A stretch of DNA of 21,084 nt from Lentisphaeria bacterium UBA1784 (GCA_002315455.1 DCGG01000059.1:11329-32412), one strand, 5' to 3'; numbered from the stretch's first letter, positions 4,657-13,307 are shown. Numbers and translations: made by a program. The notes: a model not told the origin generated them from the sequence alone.

Positions 4657-7065
4657 ATGAATATTTCCAGAAAATGGCTTTCTGATTACGTCGCGCTCAA
4701 CTGCGATGATGCGGCGCTGTGCGAAAAACTGACCATGTCCGGGATCGAGGTGGAAGCGGTGGAAGCCGGTTCCAAGGTCCCCGAAGGCGTGGTGGCGGCG
4801 AAGATTCTGGAGCGGGGTAAGCATCCCGACTCCGACCATCTTTCCGTCTGCAAGGTCTTCAACGGCAAGGAGGAACTTCAGATCGTCTGCGGCGCTCCCA
4901 ACTGCGACGCAGGCCGGATCGTTCCTCTCGCCACCATCGGCACCGTCTTCTGCACTCCCGAAGGGGAGTTCAGGATCAAGCGCTCCAAACTGCGGGGCGT
5001 GGAGTCCTTCGGCATGATGTGCAGCGCATCGGAACTCGGCATCGGCGAGGACAACTCCGGTCTGCTGATTCTGCCGGAGGATACCGTACCCGGGACTCCG
5101 CTTGCGGCGCTCTATCCCGGGGATACGAAGATTGAGGTGGAGGTCACTCCGAACCGTCCCGACTGGCTCTCCATGTACGGCATTGCCCGGGACGTGGCCT
5201 GTCTGCTGGACGAGGAGGCACATCTGCCGGAGATCAGGATCCCGGAGTGCACCATTCCCGCTCCGGGGCTGGTGACGGTGGAAGATCCGGACCTCTGCCC
5301 CCGCTACATCGGGCGGATCATCCGCAACGTGAAGATCGGCCCCTCTCCCGCGTGGATGGTGGAGCGGCTGGAAAGCATCGGTCTGCGCTCCATCAACAAC
5401 GTGGTGGACGTGACCAACTTCGTCATGATGGAACTGGGGCAACCGCTCCACGTTTTCGACCTGGACAAACTGGAAGGCAAGCGGGTAGTCGCCCGCCGCG
5501 CAAAAGCCGGGGAGTCCATCATCACTCTGGACGGGAAGAAACTTGACCTTACCTCCGACAATCTTGTGATCGCCGATGCGGCGAAACCCATGGCTCTCGC
5601 CGGCATCATGGGCGGCGAATATTCCGGCGTTTCCGACAGCACCGTGAACGTGCTGCTGGAGAGCGCCTGCTTCAAGAGTTCCAACATCCGCACCTCCAGC
5701 CGGAAACTGGGGATCTCCTCTGATTCCAGTTACCGTTTTGAGCGGGGCGTGGACTATGAGATGACTCCGGTGGCGGCCATGCGCGCGGCGCAGCTGATCC
5801 TTGCGACTGCCGGCGGCGAACTGGCCTCCGAAGCGGTGGACGTCGCGGCCGGCCGGGAACCGGATGCCGTGATCTGCTGTCGTTTCGACCGGATCCGTTC
5901 CCTCATCGGAACGCAGGTCAGCAACGAGCGGATCGTCGAAATCCTGAAGAAACTCCACCTCGGCGTGGACAAGATCACGGCCGAGAAGTGTGAAGTGACC
6001 AGCCGTTCCTTCCGCCGGGACGTCTCCCGGGAGGCGGACCTCGCGGAAGAGGTCGCCCGGATCAACGGGCTCGGGCAGATCCCCGAGGTCCCGGTTTCCG
6101 GCAAATGCGCCATGTCCATTGCGGAGGATACCTACTATCGTCTGGCGACCCTGCGGGATTTTGCGGTACGTCTCGGATTCTGTGAATGCGTCCATTACAC
6201 GATCGTCGGTACCGCAAGCGCGCTGACCGACGGACGCTTCGAGGCGAAGGACCTGGTCACGCTCTCCAATCCCCTGAGTGCGGACGCTTCCGTTCTGCGG
6301 TGCTCGCTCTTCGGCGGCATGATGGGAGCGGTGGAGCGCAACGTGGCCCGGGGCAACCGGGACCTGCGGCTTTTTGAACTGGGCAAGGTCTTCTGCGCCA
6401 CTTCCGGGAAGTTCCCGGAGGAGCGCTATGAGTTGATGCTGTTGCTCTCCGGGCGGCGGCATCCTGAACTCTATTCCGCGGCGACGGCAGAGAATTTCGA
6501 CTTCTACGACCTCAAGGGCGCGGTGGAGAGCCTGATGGAACTCTGCGGCGTCTCCACCCGGCGCTACCGGATGGTGAAACTTGAGAATGACCGCCGTTTC
6601 CGGTCCGGCAGAGCCGCAGCTCTGGAGATCGACGGCAAGCGCGCCGGTGCCTTGGGTGAGATCGCGGCGGATCTGAGCGCAAAGTGGCGGAACAATGCGC
6701 CGGTCTTCACGGCGCAGATCGAAGCCGCCGCCCTCTGGAACATCATGGGCCGGGAGAAGATCGAGTACAAGGATCTGGCGCAGTTCCCCGGGACTACCCG
6801 GGACGTGGCCTTCATCGCTCCGGAGAGTCTGGAGCATGGCGCCATCACGGCCTTCATTGCCAAGTGCAAACCGGCGAATCTGGAGAGCGTGCGGCTCTTC
6901 GACATTTTCGTTGACGATGCGCTGAAGAAGTCCGGACGCAAGAGCATGGCCTATACGCTGACCTTCCGTCACCGGGAGCGCACGCTCAAGGATGCGGAAG
7001 TCAATACCACAATGGATCAGTTGAGAGCCAAACTGGCTGCGGAACTCAAAGTCGAGCTTCGCTGA
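4657..7065 (+). CDS. pheT: Phenylalanyl-tRNA synthetase beta subunit
   Basis: Large tRNA-binding and editing subunit that partners PheS. It has 802 residues (E. coli 795). It begins MNISRKWLSDYV. An EMAP-II-like OB fold follows at about 40-150 (GKHPDSDHLSVCKV, QIVCGAPN, SFGMMCSASELG). The B3/B4 editing module lies at about 210-385, with TPNRPDWLSMYGIARD and NNVVDVTNFVMMELGQPLH. The B5 module lies near 400-470, a catalytic-like domain without active-site motifs follows, and a C-terminal ferredoxin-fold anticodon-binding domain covers about 710-802 (FPGTTRDVAFI ending with LRAKLAAELKVELR). The frame is open much farther upstream inside pheS. The ATG at 4657 is chosen because it gives the conserved N-terminus and follows GAAAGGGG. 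Confidence 0.97.
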   Translation: MNISRKWLSDYVALNCDDAALCEKLTMSGIEVEAVEAGSKVPEGVVAAKILERGKHPDSDHLSVCKVFNGKEELQIVCGAPNCDAGRIVPLATIGTVFCTPEGEFRIKRSKLRGVESFGMMCSASELGIGEDNSGLLILPEDTVPGTPLAALYPGDTKIEVEVTPNRPDWLSMYGIARDVACLLDEEAHLPEIRIPECTIPAPGLVTVEDPDLCPRYIGRIIRNVKIGPSPAWMVERLESIGLRSINNVVDVTNFVMMELGQPLHVFDLDKLEGKRVVARRAKAGESIITLDGKKLDLTSDNLVIADAAKPMALAGIMGGEYSGVSDSTVNVLLESACFKSSNIRTSSRKLGISSDSSYRFERGVDYEMTPVAAMRAAQLILATAGGELASEAVDVAAGREPDAVICCRFDRIRSLIGTQVSNERIVEILKKLHLGVDKITAEKCEVTSRSFRRDVSREADLAEEVARINGLGQIPEVPVSGKCAMSIAEDTYYRLATLRDFAVRLGFCECVHYTIVGTASALTDGRFEAKDLVTLSNPLSADASVLRCSLFGGMMGAVERNVARGNRDLRLFELGKVFCATSGKFPEERYELMLLLSGRRHPELYSAATAENFDFYDLKGAVESLMELCGVSTRRYRMVKLENDRRFRSGRAAALEIDGKRAGALGEIAADLSAKWRNNAPVFTAQIEAAALWNIMGREKIEYKDLAQFPGTTRDVAFIAPESLEHGAITAFIAKCKPANLESVRLFDIFVDDALKKSGRKSMAYTLTFRHRERTLKDAEVNTTMDQLRAKLAAELKVELR

Positions 7066-7097
7066 CCGGGACGGCATAACGAATGGAGGGACCTGCT

Positions 7098-7589
7098 ATG
7101 ATCGACAAAACTGTCGGCAGTGTGTTGGAAGGTGTGCTGGACGCAAAAGGGCTGAAATTCGCCATCGTCTGCGCCCGGTTCAATGATTTTTTCGTCTCGA
7201 AATTGCTCTCCGGCGCGGTGGATGCCATCGTCCGCCACGGTGGCAGTGCCGCGGATATCACGGTGCTGTACGTGCCGGGTTCCTACGAGATCCCCTTCGC
7301 GGTGAAGAAGGCGTTGGAACTGAAGAAGTTTGACGCTGTTCTTGCGCTGGGCGTGGTGATCCAGGGGGCGACCCCTCACGCGGGATACATCAACAGCGAA
7401 GTCGCCAAGTGTCTGGCCCAGCTCGGTCTGGAGTCCGGGACTCCGGTGACCTACGGCATGATTACTGCGGACAATCTGGATCAGGCCATTGAGCGCAGTG
7501 GGACCAAAGCCGGCAACAAGGGTGTGGATGCCGCCGTCGCAGCCATTGAAATGGCCAATCTCAATCGGGCCATCGGAGGCTGTCGGTGA
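7098..7589 (+). CDS. ribH: 6,7-dimethyl-8-ribityllumazine synthase
   Basis: Condenses 5-amino-6-ribitylaminouracil with 3,4-dihydroxy-2-butanone 4-phosphate, the penultimate step of riboflavin synthesis. It has 163 residues. Visible family segments are the ARFNDFFVSKLLSGA substrate loop, VPGSYEIPFAVKK, GVVIQGATPHAGYI with the catalytic His, and the C-terminal AIERSGTKAGNKG. The usual GATPHFDYV is GATPHAGYI here, a small deviation beside the active-site His. An in-frame ATG at 7083 exists, but GGAGGG at 7085-7090 overlaps it and is ideally spaced for the ATG at 7098. The gene follows pheT by 32 bp. Its stop overlaps the nusB start, a pairing seen in many bacteria. Confidence 0.96.
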   Translation: MIDKTVGSVLEGVLDAKGLKFAIVCARFNDFFVSKLLSGAVDAIVRHGGSAADITVLYVPGSYEIPFAVKKALELKKFDAVLALGVVIQGATPHAGYINSEVAKCLAQLGLESGTPVTYGMITADNLDQAIERSGTKAGNKGVDAAVAAIEMANLNRAIGGCR

Positions 7590-8062
7590 ACGATATTTCC
7601 GATACCGAGCGGGTACGCACCCATACCAAACGATTCGGGCGCGAACTGGCGATGCAGTACCTCTACTGCTGTGAGCAGAAGGATGAACTTCCCGGTGCCG
7701 GCGGTTTCGAGGAACTGCTGGAAACGGTGAAAAACGAGTTCGAACTCAAGGACGGACACCTGACCCGCAAGGGCGGGGAGTACGCCCGGGAACTTTTTGA
7801 ACTGGTCACGCTTCATCAGGACGAGATCGATCAGGAGTTGCGGGACGTCTGCAAGAACTGGGACTTCGACCGGCTCTCCTCCGTGGAGCGCAACATCATG
7901 CGGGTTGCGGTGGCGGAGATGCGGTTCCTTCCGGATCTGCCCGAGGCGGTCAGCATCAACGAGGCGGTCGAAATCGCCCGGGATTATGCGGGGGCCGAAG
8001 GCGGAAACTTCATCAACGGCGTCCTGAACGCGCTGAAGGATACCCGCAGGAAAAACCGGTGA
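7586..8062 (+). CDS. nusB: Transcription antitermination protein NusB
   Basis: RNA-binding partner of NusE (S10) in rRNA antitermination complexes. It has 158 residues and is all-helical. RFGRELAMQYLYCCEQ near the N-terminus and the C-terminal WDFDRLSSVERNIMRVAVAEM, LPEAVSINEAVEIARDYAG and NFINGVLNAL are classic NusB signatures. Initiation is at GTG 7586, which overlaps the ribH TGA by 4 nt. GGAGG at 7575-7579, 6 nt upstream and inside ribH, supports this start. A charged segment (residues about 33-55) separates helix 1 from the rest. ftsY starts 7 bp downstream. Confidence 0.95.
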   Translation: MNDISDTERVRTHTKRFGRELAMQYLYCCEQKDELPGAGGFEELLETVKNEFELKDGHLTRKGGEYARELFELVTLHQDEIDQELRDVCKNWDFDRLSSVERNIMRVAVAEMRFLPDLPEAVSINEAVEIARDYAGAEGGNFINGVLNALKDTRRKNR

Positions 8063-8069
8063 CGGAAGC

Positions 8070-9002
8070 ATGTCCATCTTTTCCATATTCAAGCGCGGTC
8101 TGGAAAAAAGCGCCACGAAGATCTCCCGGGCGGTCTCCGGTGTTTTCACCGGGATCAAGGCCCACGGAGATGCCAGTTTCGATGAGTTGGAAGCGCTGCT
8201 GATCTCTGCGGATTTCGGCGTTCCCGCCACCACCCGGATCGTCACCAGCCTCCGGGACCGGTACGAGCGGGGACAGATTGCCACCGATGCCGACCTCCGG
8301 CAGGTGGTCCATGACGAGATCGCGCAGATATTGACTGCCCATCGCCGTCCCGTCAACGGGGCTCCCGCGGGGAAGCCCACGGTCATCCTGATGGTGGGGG
8401 TGAATGGTTCCGGCAAGACCACGTCCATCGGCAAGATGGCCTGGTTTTGGCGGCAGGCCGGGAAAAAGGTGGTTCTGGCCGCCTGCGACACCTTCCGGGC
8501 CGCGGCTGTGGAACAGCTGCAACTTTGGGGGGAACGCACCGGTTCTCAAGTGATTTCCAGCGTTCACGGCGCCGATCCGGCGGCCGTGGCGTACGATGCC
8601 ACCAGCGCGGCGCTGGCCCGGGGTGCGGATTATCTTCTGATCGACACGGCCGGGCGTCAGCATAACCAAAAGGCGCTGATGGACGAATTGGCCAAGATCG
8701 TCCGTTCCATCAGGAAGGTCTATCCGGAGGCTCCGCAGGAGGTCTGGCTCACCGTGGATGCCAGTCTCGGCTCCAACGTGGTGGTGCAGGCGCGGGAATT
8801 CGCCAAGTGCTGTGGCGTCACCGGATTGGTTCTGACCAAGCTGGACGGTACCGGACGGGGCGGGATGGCGGTGGCTCTGCATCAGGAGTTCGACCTGCCG
8901 ACCTTCTTCATCGGACTGGGCGAGCAACCGGAAGAACTGCAGGAATTCGATCCGGATTTCTACGCTGATGCGCTCTTTGAACCGGCCCCGGAAACCCATT
9001 GA
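8070..9002 (+). CDS. ftsY: Signal recognition particle receptor FtsY
   Basis: GTPase that docks SRP-ribosome complexes on the inner membrane. It has 310 residues and is essentially an NG module, without the long acidic A domain of E. coli FtsY. The N domain covers about 1-100. The G domain has the P-loop GVNGSGKTT (110-118), DTFRAAAVEQL (G2 insertion region), DTAGR (192-196, here DTAGRQHNQ rather than the common DTAGRLH) and TKLDG (256-260). FFIGLGEQPEELQEFDPDFYADALF is the closing FtsY signature and separates it from Ffh, which would carry an M domain. It is encoded between nusB and ribD. The ribosome binding site is weak, so coupling to nusB (7-bp gap) is likely. Confidence 0.95.
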   Translation: MSIFSIFKRGLEKSATKISRAVSGVFTGIKAHGDASFDELEALLISADFGVPATTRIVTSLRDRYERGQIATDADLRQVVHDEIAQILTAHRRPVNGAPAGKPTVILMVGVNGSGKTTSIGKMAWFWRQAGKKVVLAACDTFRAAAVEQLQLWGERTGSQVISSVHGADPAAVAYDATSAALARGADYLLIDTAGRQHNQKALMDELAKIVRSIRKVYPEAPQEVWLTVDASLGSNVVVQAREFAKCCGVTGLVLTKLDGTGRGGMAVALHQEFDLPTFFIGLGEQPEELQEFDPDFYADALFEPAPETH

Positions 9003-9013
9003 GGAACAATACT

Positions 9014-10051
9014 TTGGACGCAGATACAGACGCGCGGTTCATGCAGGAGGCTCTGGCGCTCGCCCGGATGGCGTGGGGTCTCACCAATCCCAATCCCATG
9101 GTCGGCGCGATTCTCGTCAGGAACGGCGAGATCATCGGGCGCGGATTCCATCTCCACGCCGGCGCTCCCCATGCGGAAGTCAATGCGGTCCAGGATGCCA
9201 GAAAGCGGGGCTTCGATCCTGCCGGGAGCATCCTCTACGTCACTTTGGAACCTTGCTGTACCTCCGGTCGGACGCCTCCCTGTACGGAACTGATCCTCCG
9301 CGAGAAGATCGCCCGAGTGGTCGTCGGCACTTTGGACCCCAATCCGAAGCACGCCGGAAAGGGCGCGGATATTTTGCGGGAGCATGGAGTCGAGGTCTCG
9401 GTCGGGTTCGAAGTCTCCGCCTGCACCCGACTGAACCGGAATTTCTTTACCTGGATCACCACCGGGAAGCCCAGGGTGATGCTGAAACTTGCCACCACCC
9501 TGGACGGCAGGATCGCCACTGCTTCGGGGGATTCCAAGTGGGTCACCGGCGCGGAAGCACGGCGGCGCGTCCAGCGGCTCCGGCGGATGGCGGATGCGAT
9601 CCTTGTGGGCGCCGAAACGGTGCGCCGGGACCATCCGGCCCTGACGGTGCGGGAGCCGGATCACTGGCCGGTTCAGCCTCTGCGGCTGGTTGCGAGTTCC
9701 ACCATGGATGCGGCGGAACTCGCAGAATATTTTTCCGATGGAAATGCCGAGGTCGTCTCCCTGAAAACTCCGCAGGAGTGGGAGGCTCTTCTGCTGGAAC
9801 TCGGCCGCCGGAACATGGTTTCGCTGCTGATCGAAGGCGGCGGAGAAGTGGCCGCTTCCGCTCTTTCCGCCGGAGCGGTGGATGACGTGGAGTTCCACGT
9901 GGCGCCGAAGATCCTCGGCGGCCGGAACAGCCGTCCCGCTGTGGGCGGCGTGGACCCGGAGTCGATGCTGTCGGCTTTGCAGGTCCATGGATTGGAAGTG
10001 GAGCAGTGTGGGGAGGACGTGATCCTTTCCGGGACGCTCCGGGGAGAATGA
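9014..10051 (+). CDS. ribD: Bifunctional diaminohydroxyphosphoribosylaminopyrimidine deaminase / aminouracil phosphate reductase
   Basis: Catalyses deamination and NADPH-dependent ribosyl side-chain reduction, the second and third steps of riboflavin synthesis. It has 345 residues from TTG 9014. The N-terminal zinc deaminase (about 1-145) shows GLTNPNPMVGAILV, PHAEVNAV (His-Ala-Glu) and LEPCCTSGRTPPC. The reductase domain (about 150-345) shows VMLKLATTLDGRIAT, SKWVTG, RADAILVG-like RMADAILVGAETVRRDHP and LIEGGGEVAASAL. There is no ATG near the start. GAGGAA at 9001-9006 favours TTG at 9014 (7-nt spacing). TTG at 8999, overlapping the ftsY stop, and ATG at 9041 are alternatives. ribE follows after 39 bp. 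Confidence 0.94.
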   Translation: MDADTDARFMQEALALARMAWGLTNPNPMVGAILVRNGEIIGRGFHLHAGAPHAEVNAVQDARKRGFDPAGSILYVTLEPCCTSGRTPPCTELILREKIARVVVGTLDPNPKHAGKGADILREHGVEVSVGFEVSACTRLNRNFFTWITTGKPRVMLKLATTLDGRIATASGDSKWVTGAEARRRVQRLRRMADAILVGAETVRRDHPALTVREPDHWPVQPLRLVASSTMDAAELAEYFSDGNAEVVSLKTPQEWEALLLELGRRNMVSLLIEGGGEVAASALSAGAVDDVEFHVAPKILGGRNSRPAVGGVDPESMLSALQVHGLEVEQCGEDVILSGTLRGE

Positions 10052-10090
10052 ATTTCAGGTCTCACGTCTGTCTCATAAGGAGAGTTCAGA

Positions 10091-10753
10091 ATGTTTACGG
10101 GATTGGTGGAACAGCTTGGCAGTTTGGTCTCCCGTTCGGAGAGTCGCCTGACCATCCGCGCGGATGAACCTTATTCCGGGCTTCAGCAGGGGGAGAGCAT
10201 CGCGGTCAACGGTTGTTGTCTCACTCTGGAGCGTTTTGCCGGGGCGGAAATGACGTTTTTTACCTTGGCGGAAACCATCCGCCGGACGAACCTCGGCGAT
10301 ATTCCCGTTTCCGGACGGGTGAATCTGGAACGCGCTCTGCTGCCCACGGCCCGCTTGGGCGGCCACTTCGTGCAGGGGCACGTGGACCGCGCAGTCCCGG
10401 ACGTGCGCTTCGGACGCTCCGGGGACGGCGACACGGAACTTGTCCTGGAACTGCCGGAGGATCTGGCCGGTGAAGTGGTGGAAAAGGGAAGCGTGGCGCT
10501 GGACGGCGTCTCCCTCACGGTGGCGTCCCTGCGCGACGGGGCGTTTTCCGTACGCTTGATCCCGGAGACTTTGGCCCGGACCGCGTTGCGGTTCCGCAAG
10601 GCCGGGGATCGGATCAATCTGGAGACCGACATCCTCGGGAAGTACGTCCGTCGTCTGGCCATGCTCGGCGCGCCGGGCAACGGTTCCGGCGCCGGGAATG
10701 CCTCCGGCACCATCACTTACGCACGTCTGCAGGAAGCGGGGTTCCTCTCATGA
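10091..10753 (+). CDS. ribE: Riboflavin synthase (alpha chain)
   Basis: Dismutates two 6,7-dimethyl-8-ribityllumazine molecules to riboflavin, the final step after RibH. It has 220 residues (typical 195-220). Two homologous lumazine-binding barrels are visible. Barrel one (about 1-97) begins MFTGLVEQLG and has GESIAVNGCCLTL and SGRVNLERAL. Barrel two (about 98-195) has RLGGHFVQGHVD, KGSVALDGVSLTV, IPETLARTAL and INLETDILGKYVRR. A Gly/Ser/Ala-rich tail of about 25 residues follows. A strong AAGGAGAG sits just upstream of the ATG. No FMN-riboswitch-like structure is seen in the short gap after ribD. The TGA overlaps the ATG of the next gene by 4 nt. Confidence 0.96.
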   Translation: MFTGLVEQLGSLVSRSESRLTIRADEPYSGLQQGESIAVNGCCLTLERFAGAEMTFFTLAETIRRTNLGDIPVSGRVNLERALLPTARLGGHFVQGHVDRAVPDVRFGRSGDGDTELVLELPEDLAGEVVEKGSVALDGVSLTVASLRDGAFSVRLIPETLARTALRFRKAGDRINLETDILGKYVRRLAMLGAPGNGSGAGNASGTITYARLQEAGFLS

Positions 10754-11556
10754 AAAAGCACGATTGGGGGCTCTCTCTGCGGACTTTGGAGCAATTGGCC
10801 GGCTTGCCGGACGCGCTTCCGGAGCGGCTCCGGCTGCTGGAACTTCCCGGTGAAGTGCTGGAGGACCGGACACTCTGCCGGAAATTGGAGCGCTACCGTT
10901 CCTCCGGCATTGTCTTTGTGATCCGGGAACTGATGGATGGAACGCTCGCGGATATGATCGCAGGGGAGACTTTGCCCGGTCGGATCGATTTCGACCGGCG
11001 GCTGCGGGCCCGTTGCGAGATCTTCTCCGACCTCGGGATCGACCTGATCGGGACCGGTCTGGACCCCTTCGCCATGATGGAGGAATCCGGCCGCGGATCG
11101 CGTGTCATGTTGCGGTCCCTCTTTGATCTCTGCGATGCCAAGGGCGTCAAACTGCTTTTGCCCTGCCGGATCCCGGCGGTCCCCGGCATTGAGGCGCCGG
11201 TGAAAAAACTTGCGGCTTTCCGCAGGGAACTGCTTACTCCGGGAATCCGGTACCTTGTGGATTTCCACATCCACGAACCGGGAGCCCTGGATGCTCCGGC
11301 GGAGACGCTGGCCCCGCTGGGGTTGGACGTTGCACTCTTCCGCATCTCCTATCGGCCGGACTTGGGAAACCGTCTGGAACCCTCTGCCGTCAGCCGTGCG
11401 CTGGGGCTTCTGCCCGGGCGGATTCCGGAAGCGGTTTCGATCCTGCTGGCTCCGGGGATGGTCCCCATGGAGGAGGATGCGCTGAACCGCCTGTCCGGTC
11501 TGATCGCCTCCGTGGAGCAGAGTCTCGGAGCGGAGGAAGGACCTTCCCATGAGTGA
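10750..11556 (+). CDS. Protein of unknown function, possibly TIM-barrel fold, coupled to ribE and murJ
   Basis: I do not recognise this 268-residue protein. It starts at an ATG in an ATGA overlap with the ribE stop and ends 8 nt inside murJ, so it appears translationally coupled on both sides. Coding character matches its neighbours. The sequence alternates hydrophobic strands with helices: GIVFVIRELM, DLIGTGLD, VKLLLPCRIP, RYLVDFHIHEPG, DVALFRISY and AVSILLAPGM. That pattern suggests an alpha/beta barrel, and the DFHIHEPG strand end is loosely like metal-binding strand ends of xylose-isomerase-like (AP endonuclease 2) barrels. There is no signal peptide or membrane segment, so it is probably cytoplasmic. 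Fold assignment is inference; no function is proposed. Confidence 0.8.
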   Translation: MKKHDWGLSLRTLEQLAGLPDALPERLRLLELPGEVLEDRTLCRKLERYRSSGIVFVIRELMDGTLADMIAGETLPGRIDFDRRLRARCEIFSDLGIDLIGTGLDPFAMMEESGRGSRVMLRSLFDLCDAKGVKLLLPCRIPAVPGIEAPVKKLAAFRRELLTPGIRYLVDFHIHEPGALDAPAETLAPLGLDVALFRISYRPDLGNRLEPSAVSRALGLLPGRIPEAVSILLAPGMVPMEEDALNRLSGLIASVEQSLGAEEGPSHE

Positions 11557-13147
11557 AGCGGATGCGAAAAGCAAGATCCTGAAAAGTTCCTCCGGCGTGG
11601 CGGTGGCGACTTTGTTCAGTCGGATCCTCGGACTCGTCCGGGTACGGTTGGAAGCGGTGATGCTGGGCGGCGGCGAGATTGCCAGCGGCTGGCTGCTGGC
11701 CTTCGCCATCCCGAACCTCCTGCGCCGTCTGCTGGGGGAGGGCGCTCTGGGATATGCCTTGATGCCTTTGGTCGCCGAAGGGGAACAGCAGGGTGGCAAG
11801 GAGCGGGTCCGCCGGGAACTGGCGGTGGTGTTTCCCGTTCTGGCGCTGATCCTTGCGGTCATCGTCATCGTTGTCGGCGGCGGAGCGTGGTATTTGGGGC
11901 GTCACGCAGATTCGCTGCCGTTTCCTCTCCTGCGGACGCCGCGGTTTCAATGGTTTTTCCTGCTTCTGCCGATCCTGATGCCCTACGGGTTCTTCATCTG
12001 CCTCACCGGAGTGGTGGGCGCGGTGCTGAACTATGCCAGGGTGTTTTTCCTGCCGGCATTGGGAGCTCTTCTGCTCAACGTCTTTCTCATTTCGGGTTTG
12101 GCAGGCTGGTGGTATTTCCGCGGATGCGGTTCTGCGGAGGATGTCCCGGCCCTTTTCCGGATGCTCGGTGGATCGGTGCTTGCGGCGGGCTGCATCCAGC
12201 TTCTGCTGATGCTGATCCTGCTGAAACTGGTGGGATTCTTTCCGAAGTTCAGCTGGCGTGCGTTCCGGGACTGCTCCATTCTGCCCAAGTTGTGGAAACT
12301 GGCCCTGCCGGGTCTGATCGGCGGTGCGGCGCTTCAGGTGAGTTTTCTCGTGGATCGTTTCCTCGGGATGTGGCTCGGACCGCAGGCGGTCCCCGCATTG
12401 AGCTACGTGGACCGGATCGTTGACGTGCCCATCGGCATCTACGCCATGTCTCTCGGAACCGTGCTGATGGCGGGGATGGCCCGTTCCGTTGCGGCCGGAG
12501 ATCAGGCGAAGCTGGCGGAAGACCTGCATTTCTGGCTACGCCAGGTCTTTTTCTTCTGCCTGCCCATGGCTGCGATGGTGGTGTTCTTCCACGAACCGAT
12601 GATCCGCATGCTCTGCCTCGGCGGACGGTACAGCCACAGCGATCTCGGCGCGGCCCGGATGGTAGCGGTGTTCTACGGGGTTGGCATCCCCGCGTTCTGT
12701 TCGCTGAAGGTGATCGTGCCGATGTTCCATTCCCGCAAGAGGATGGTGCCGCCGCTCATCGCCTCTCTCTGCGCCATCGGGACCAACATCATTCTGAATC
12801 TGATCCTCATGTGGCCTCTGGCACAGGGCGGGATCGCTCTTGCCACGGTGCTCTCCTCCTGCGTGAACAACGGGATCCTGCTGTGGCTGCTCCGCAAGGA
12901 GGGGTTCGTTCCGGACCCGCGGGGACTTTTCGCCGCCGGGTTGCGGAACGCCCTGATCGCCTTCGGGTGGGGGGGGGTACTGGGAACGATCTACAGCGTG
13001 TTCGTGCCGGAGGTGGGATGGGGCGGAAACTGCCTGATCCTGATCCTTTTCTCGGCCTGTTACGGCATCGGATATCTGGCGATCTCCCGGCTGTTCCGCT
13101 CTCCGGAACTCGCCGATTTCCGGGGGCTTCTGAGGCGCCGCCGGTAG
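11549..13147 (+). CDS. murJ: Lipid II flippase MurJ (MviN family)
   Basis: Polytopic inner-membrane protein of the MOP exporter superfamily that flips lipid II for peptidoglycan synthesis. It has 532 residues (E. coli 511) with roughly 13-14 hydrophobic segments. Family signatures are LFSRILGLVR (Arg25, Arg31), FAIPNLLRRLLGEGAL (Arg59) and SYVDRIVDVPIGIYAMSLGTVLM (Arg at the E. coli Arg270 position). The residue aligning with E. coli Asp39, in the GxxTDAFFVAF loop, is Ser46 here (GGGEIASGWLLAF). The ATG overlaps the preceding unknown gene by 8 nt, with GGAGGAAGGA upstream. No terminator is obvious before the uxaE promoter. Confidence 0.95.
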   Translation: MSEADAKSKILKSSSGVAVATLFSRILGLVRVRLEAVMLGGGEIASGWLLAFAIPNLLRRLLGEGALGYALMPLVAEGEQQGGKERVRRELAVVFPVLALILAVIVIVVGGGAWYLGRHADSLPFPLLRTPRFQWFFLLLPILMPYGFFICLTGVVGAVLNYARVFFLPALGALLLNVFLISGLAGWWYFRGCGSAEDVPALFRMLGGSVLAAGCIQLLLMLILLKLVGFFPKFSWRAFRDCSILPKLWKLALPGLIGGAALQVSFLVDRFLGMWLGPQAVPALSYVDRIVDVPIGIYAMSLGTVLMAGMARSVAAGDQAKLAEDLHFWLRQVFFFCLPMAAMVVFFHEPMIRMLCLGGRYSHSDLGAARMVAVFYGVGIPAFCSLKVIVPMFHSRKRMVPPLIASLCAIGTNIILNLILMWPLAQGGIALATVLSSCVNNGILLWLLRKEGFVPDPRGLFAAGLRNALIAFGWGGVLGTIYSVFVPEVGWGGNCLILILFSACYGIGYLAISRLFRSPELADFRGLLRRRR

Positions 13148-13208
13148 GGAGGACGCGGGCAAACCTTTCCGACCCCTGAAAAAACTCTTTTCCTGCTGAA
13201 AAAATCCC

Positions 13209-13237
13209 TTGCATAACGGCGGGAGATGGGGTATATT
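13209..13237 (+). promoter_or_regulatory. Sigma70-type promoter of uxaE
   Basis: TTGCAT at 13209-13214, a 17-nt spacer and TATATT at 13232-13237 (extended TATATTAT) make a near-consensus promoter. It sits in an AT-richer intergenic stretch. Predicted initiation near 13245 leaves a leader of about 60 nt before the uxaE ATG. I see no clear operator palindrome around it. Confidence 0.75.
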
Positions 13238-13307
13238 ATCTCAACTGTTTCTTTCGGAAAAATTTGTGGGTATTGATCCATATTTCAAACCAGTAAAGGA
13301 GATAAAA

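Noticed and set aside
4648..7077. 809-codon open frame on the - strand antisense to pheT
   Set aside because: Mirror-frame artefact of a high-GC gene. It has no ribosome binding site or family motifs, and pheT is unambiguous.
10052..10090. FMN riboswitch controlling ribE
   Set aside because: The gap is only 39 nt and holds just a ribosome binding site, far too short for the roughly 120-nt aptamer.
13177..13207. Terminator between murJ and uxaE
   Set aside because: Two CTGAAAAAA repeats and short T runs are present but there is no GC-rich inverted repeat.
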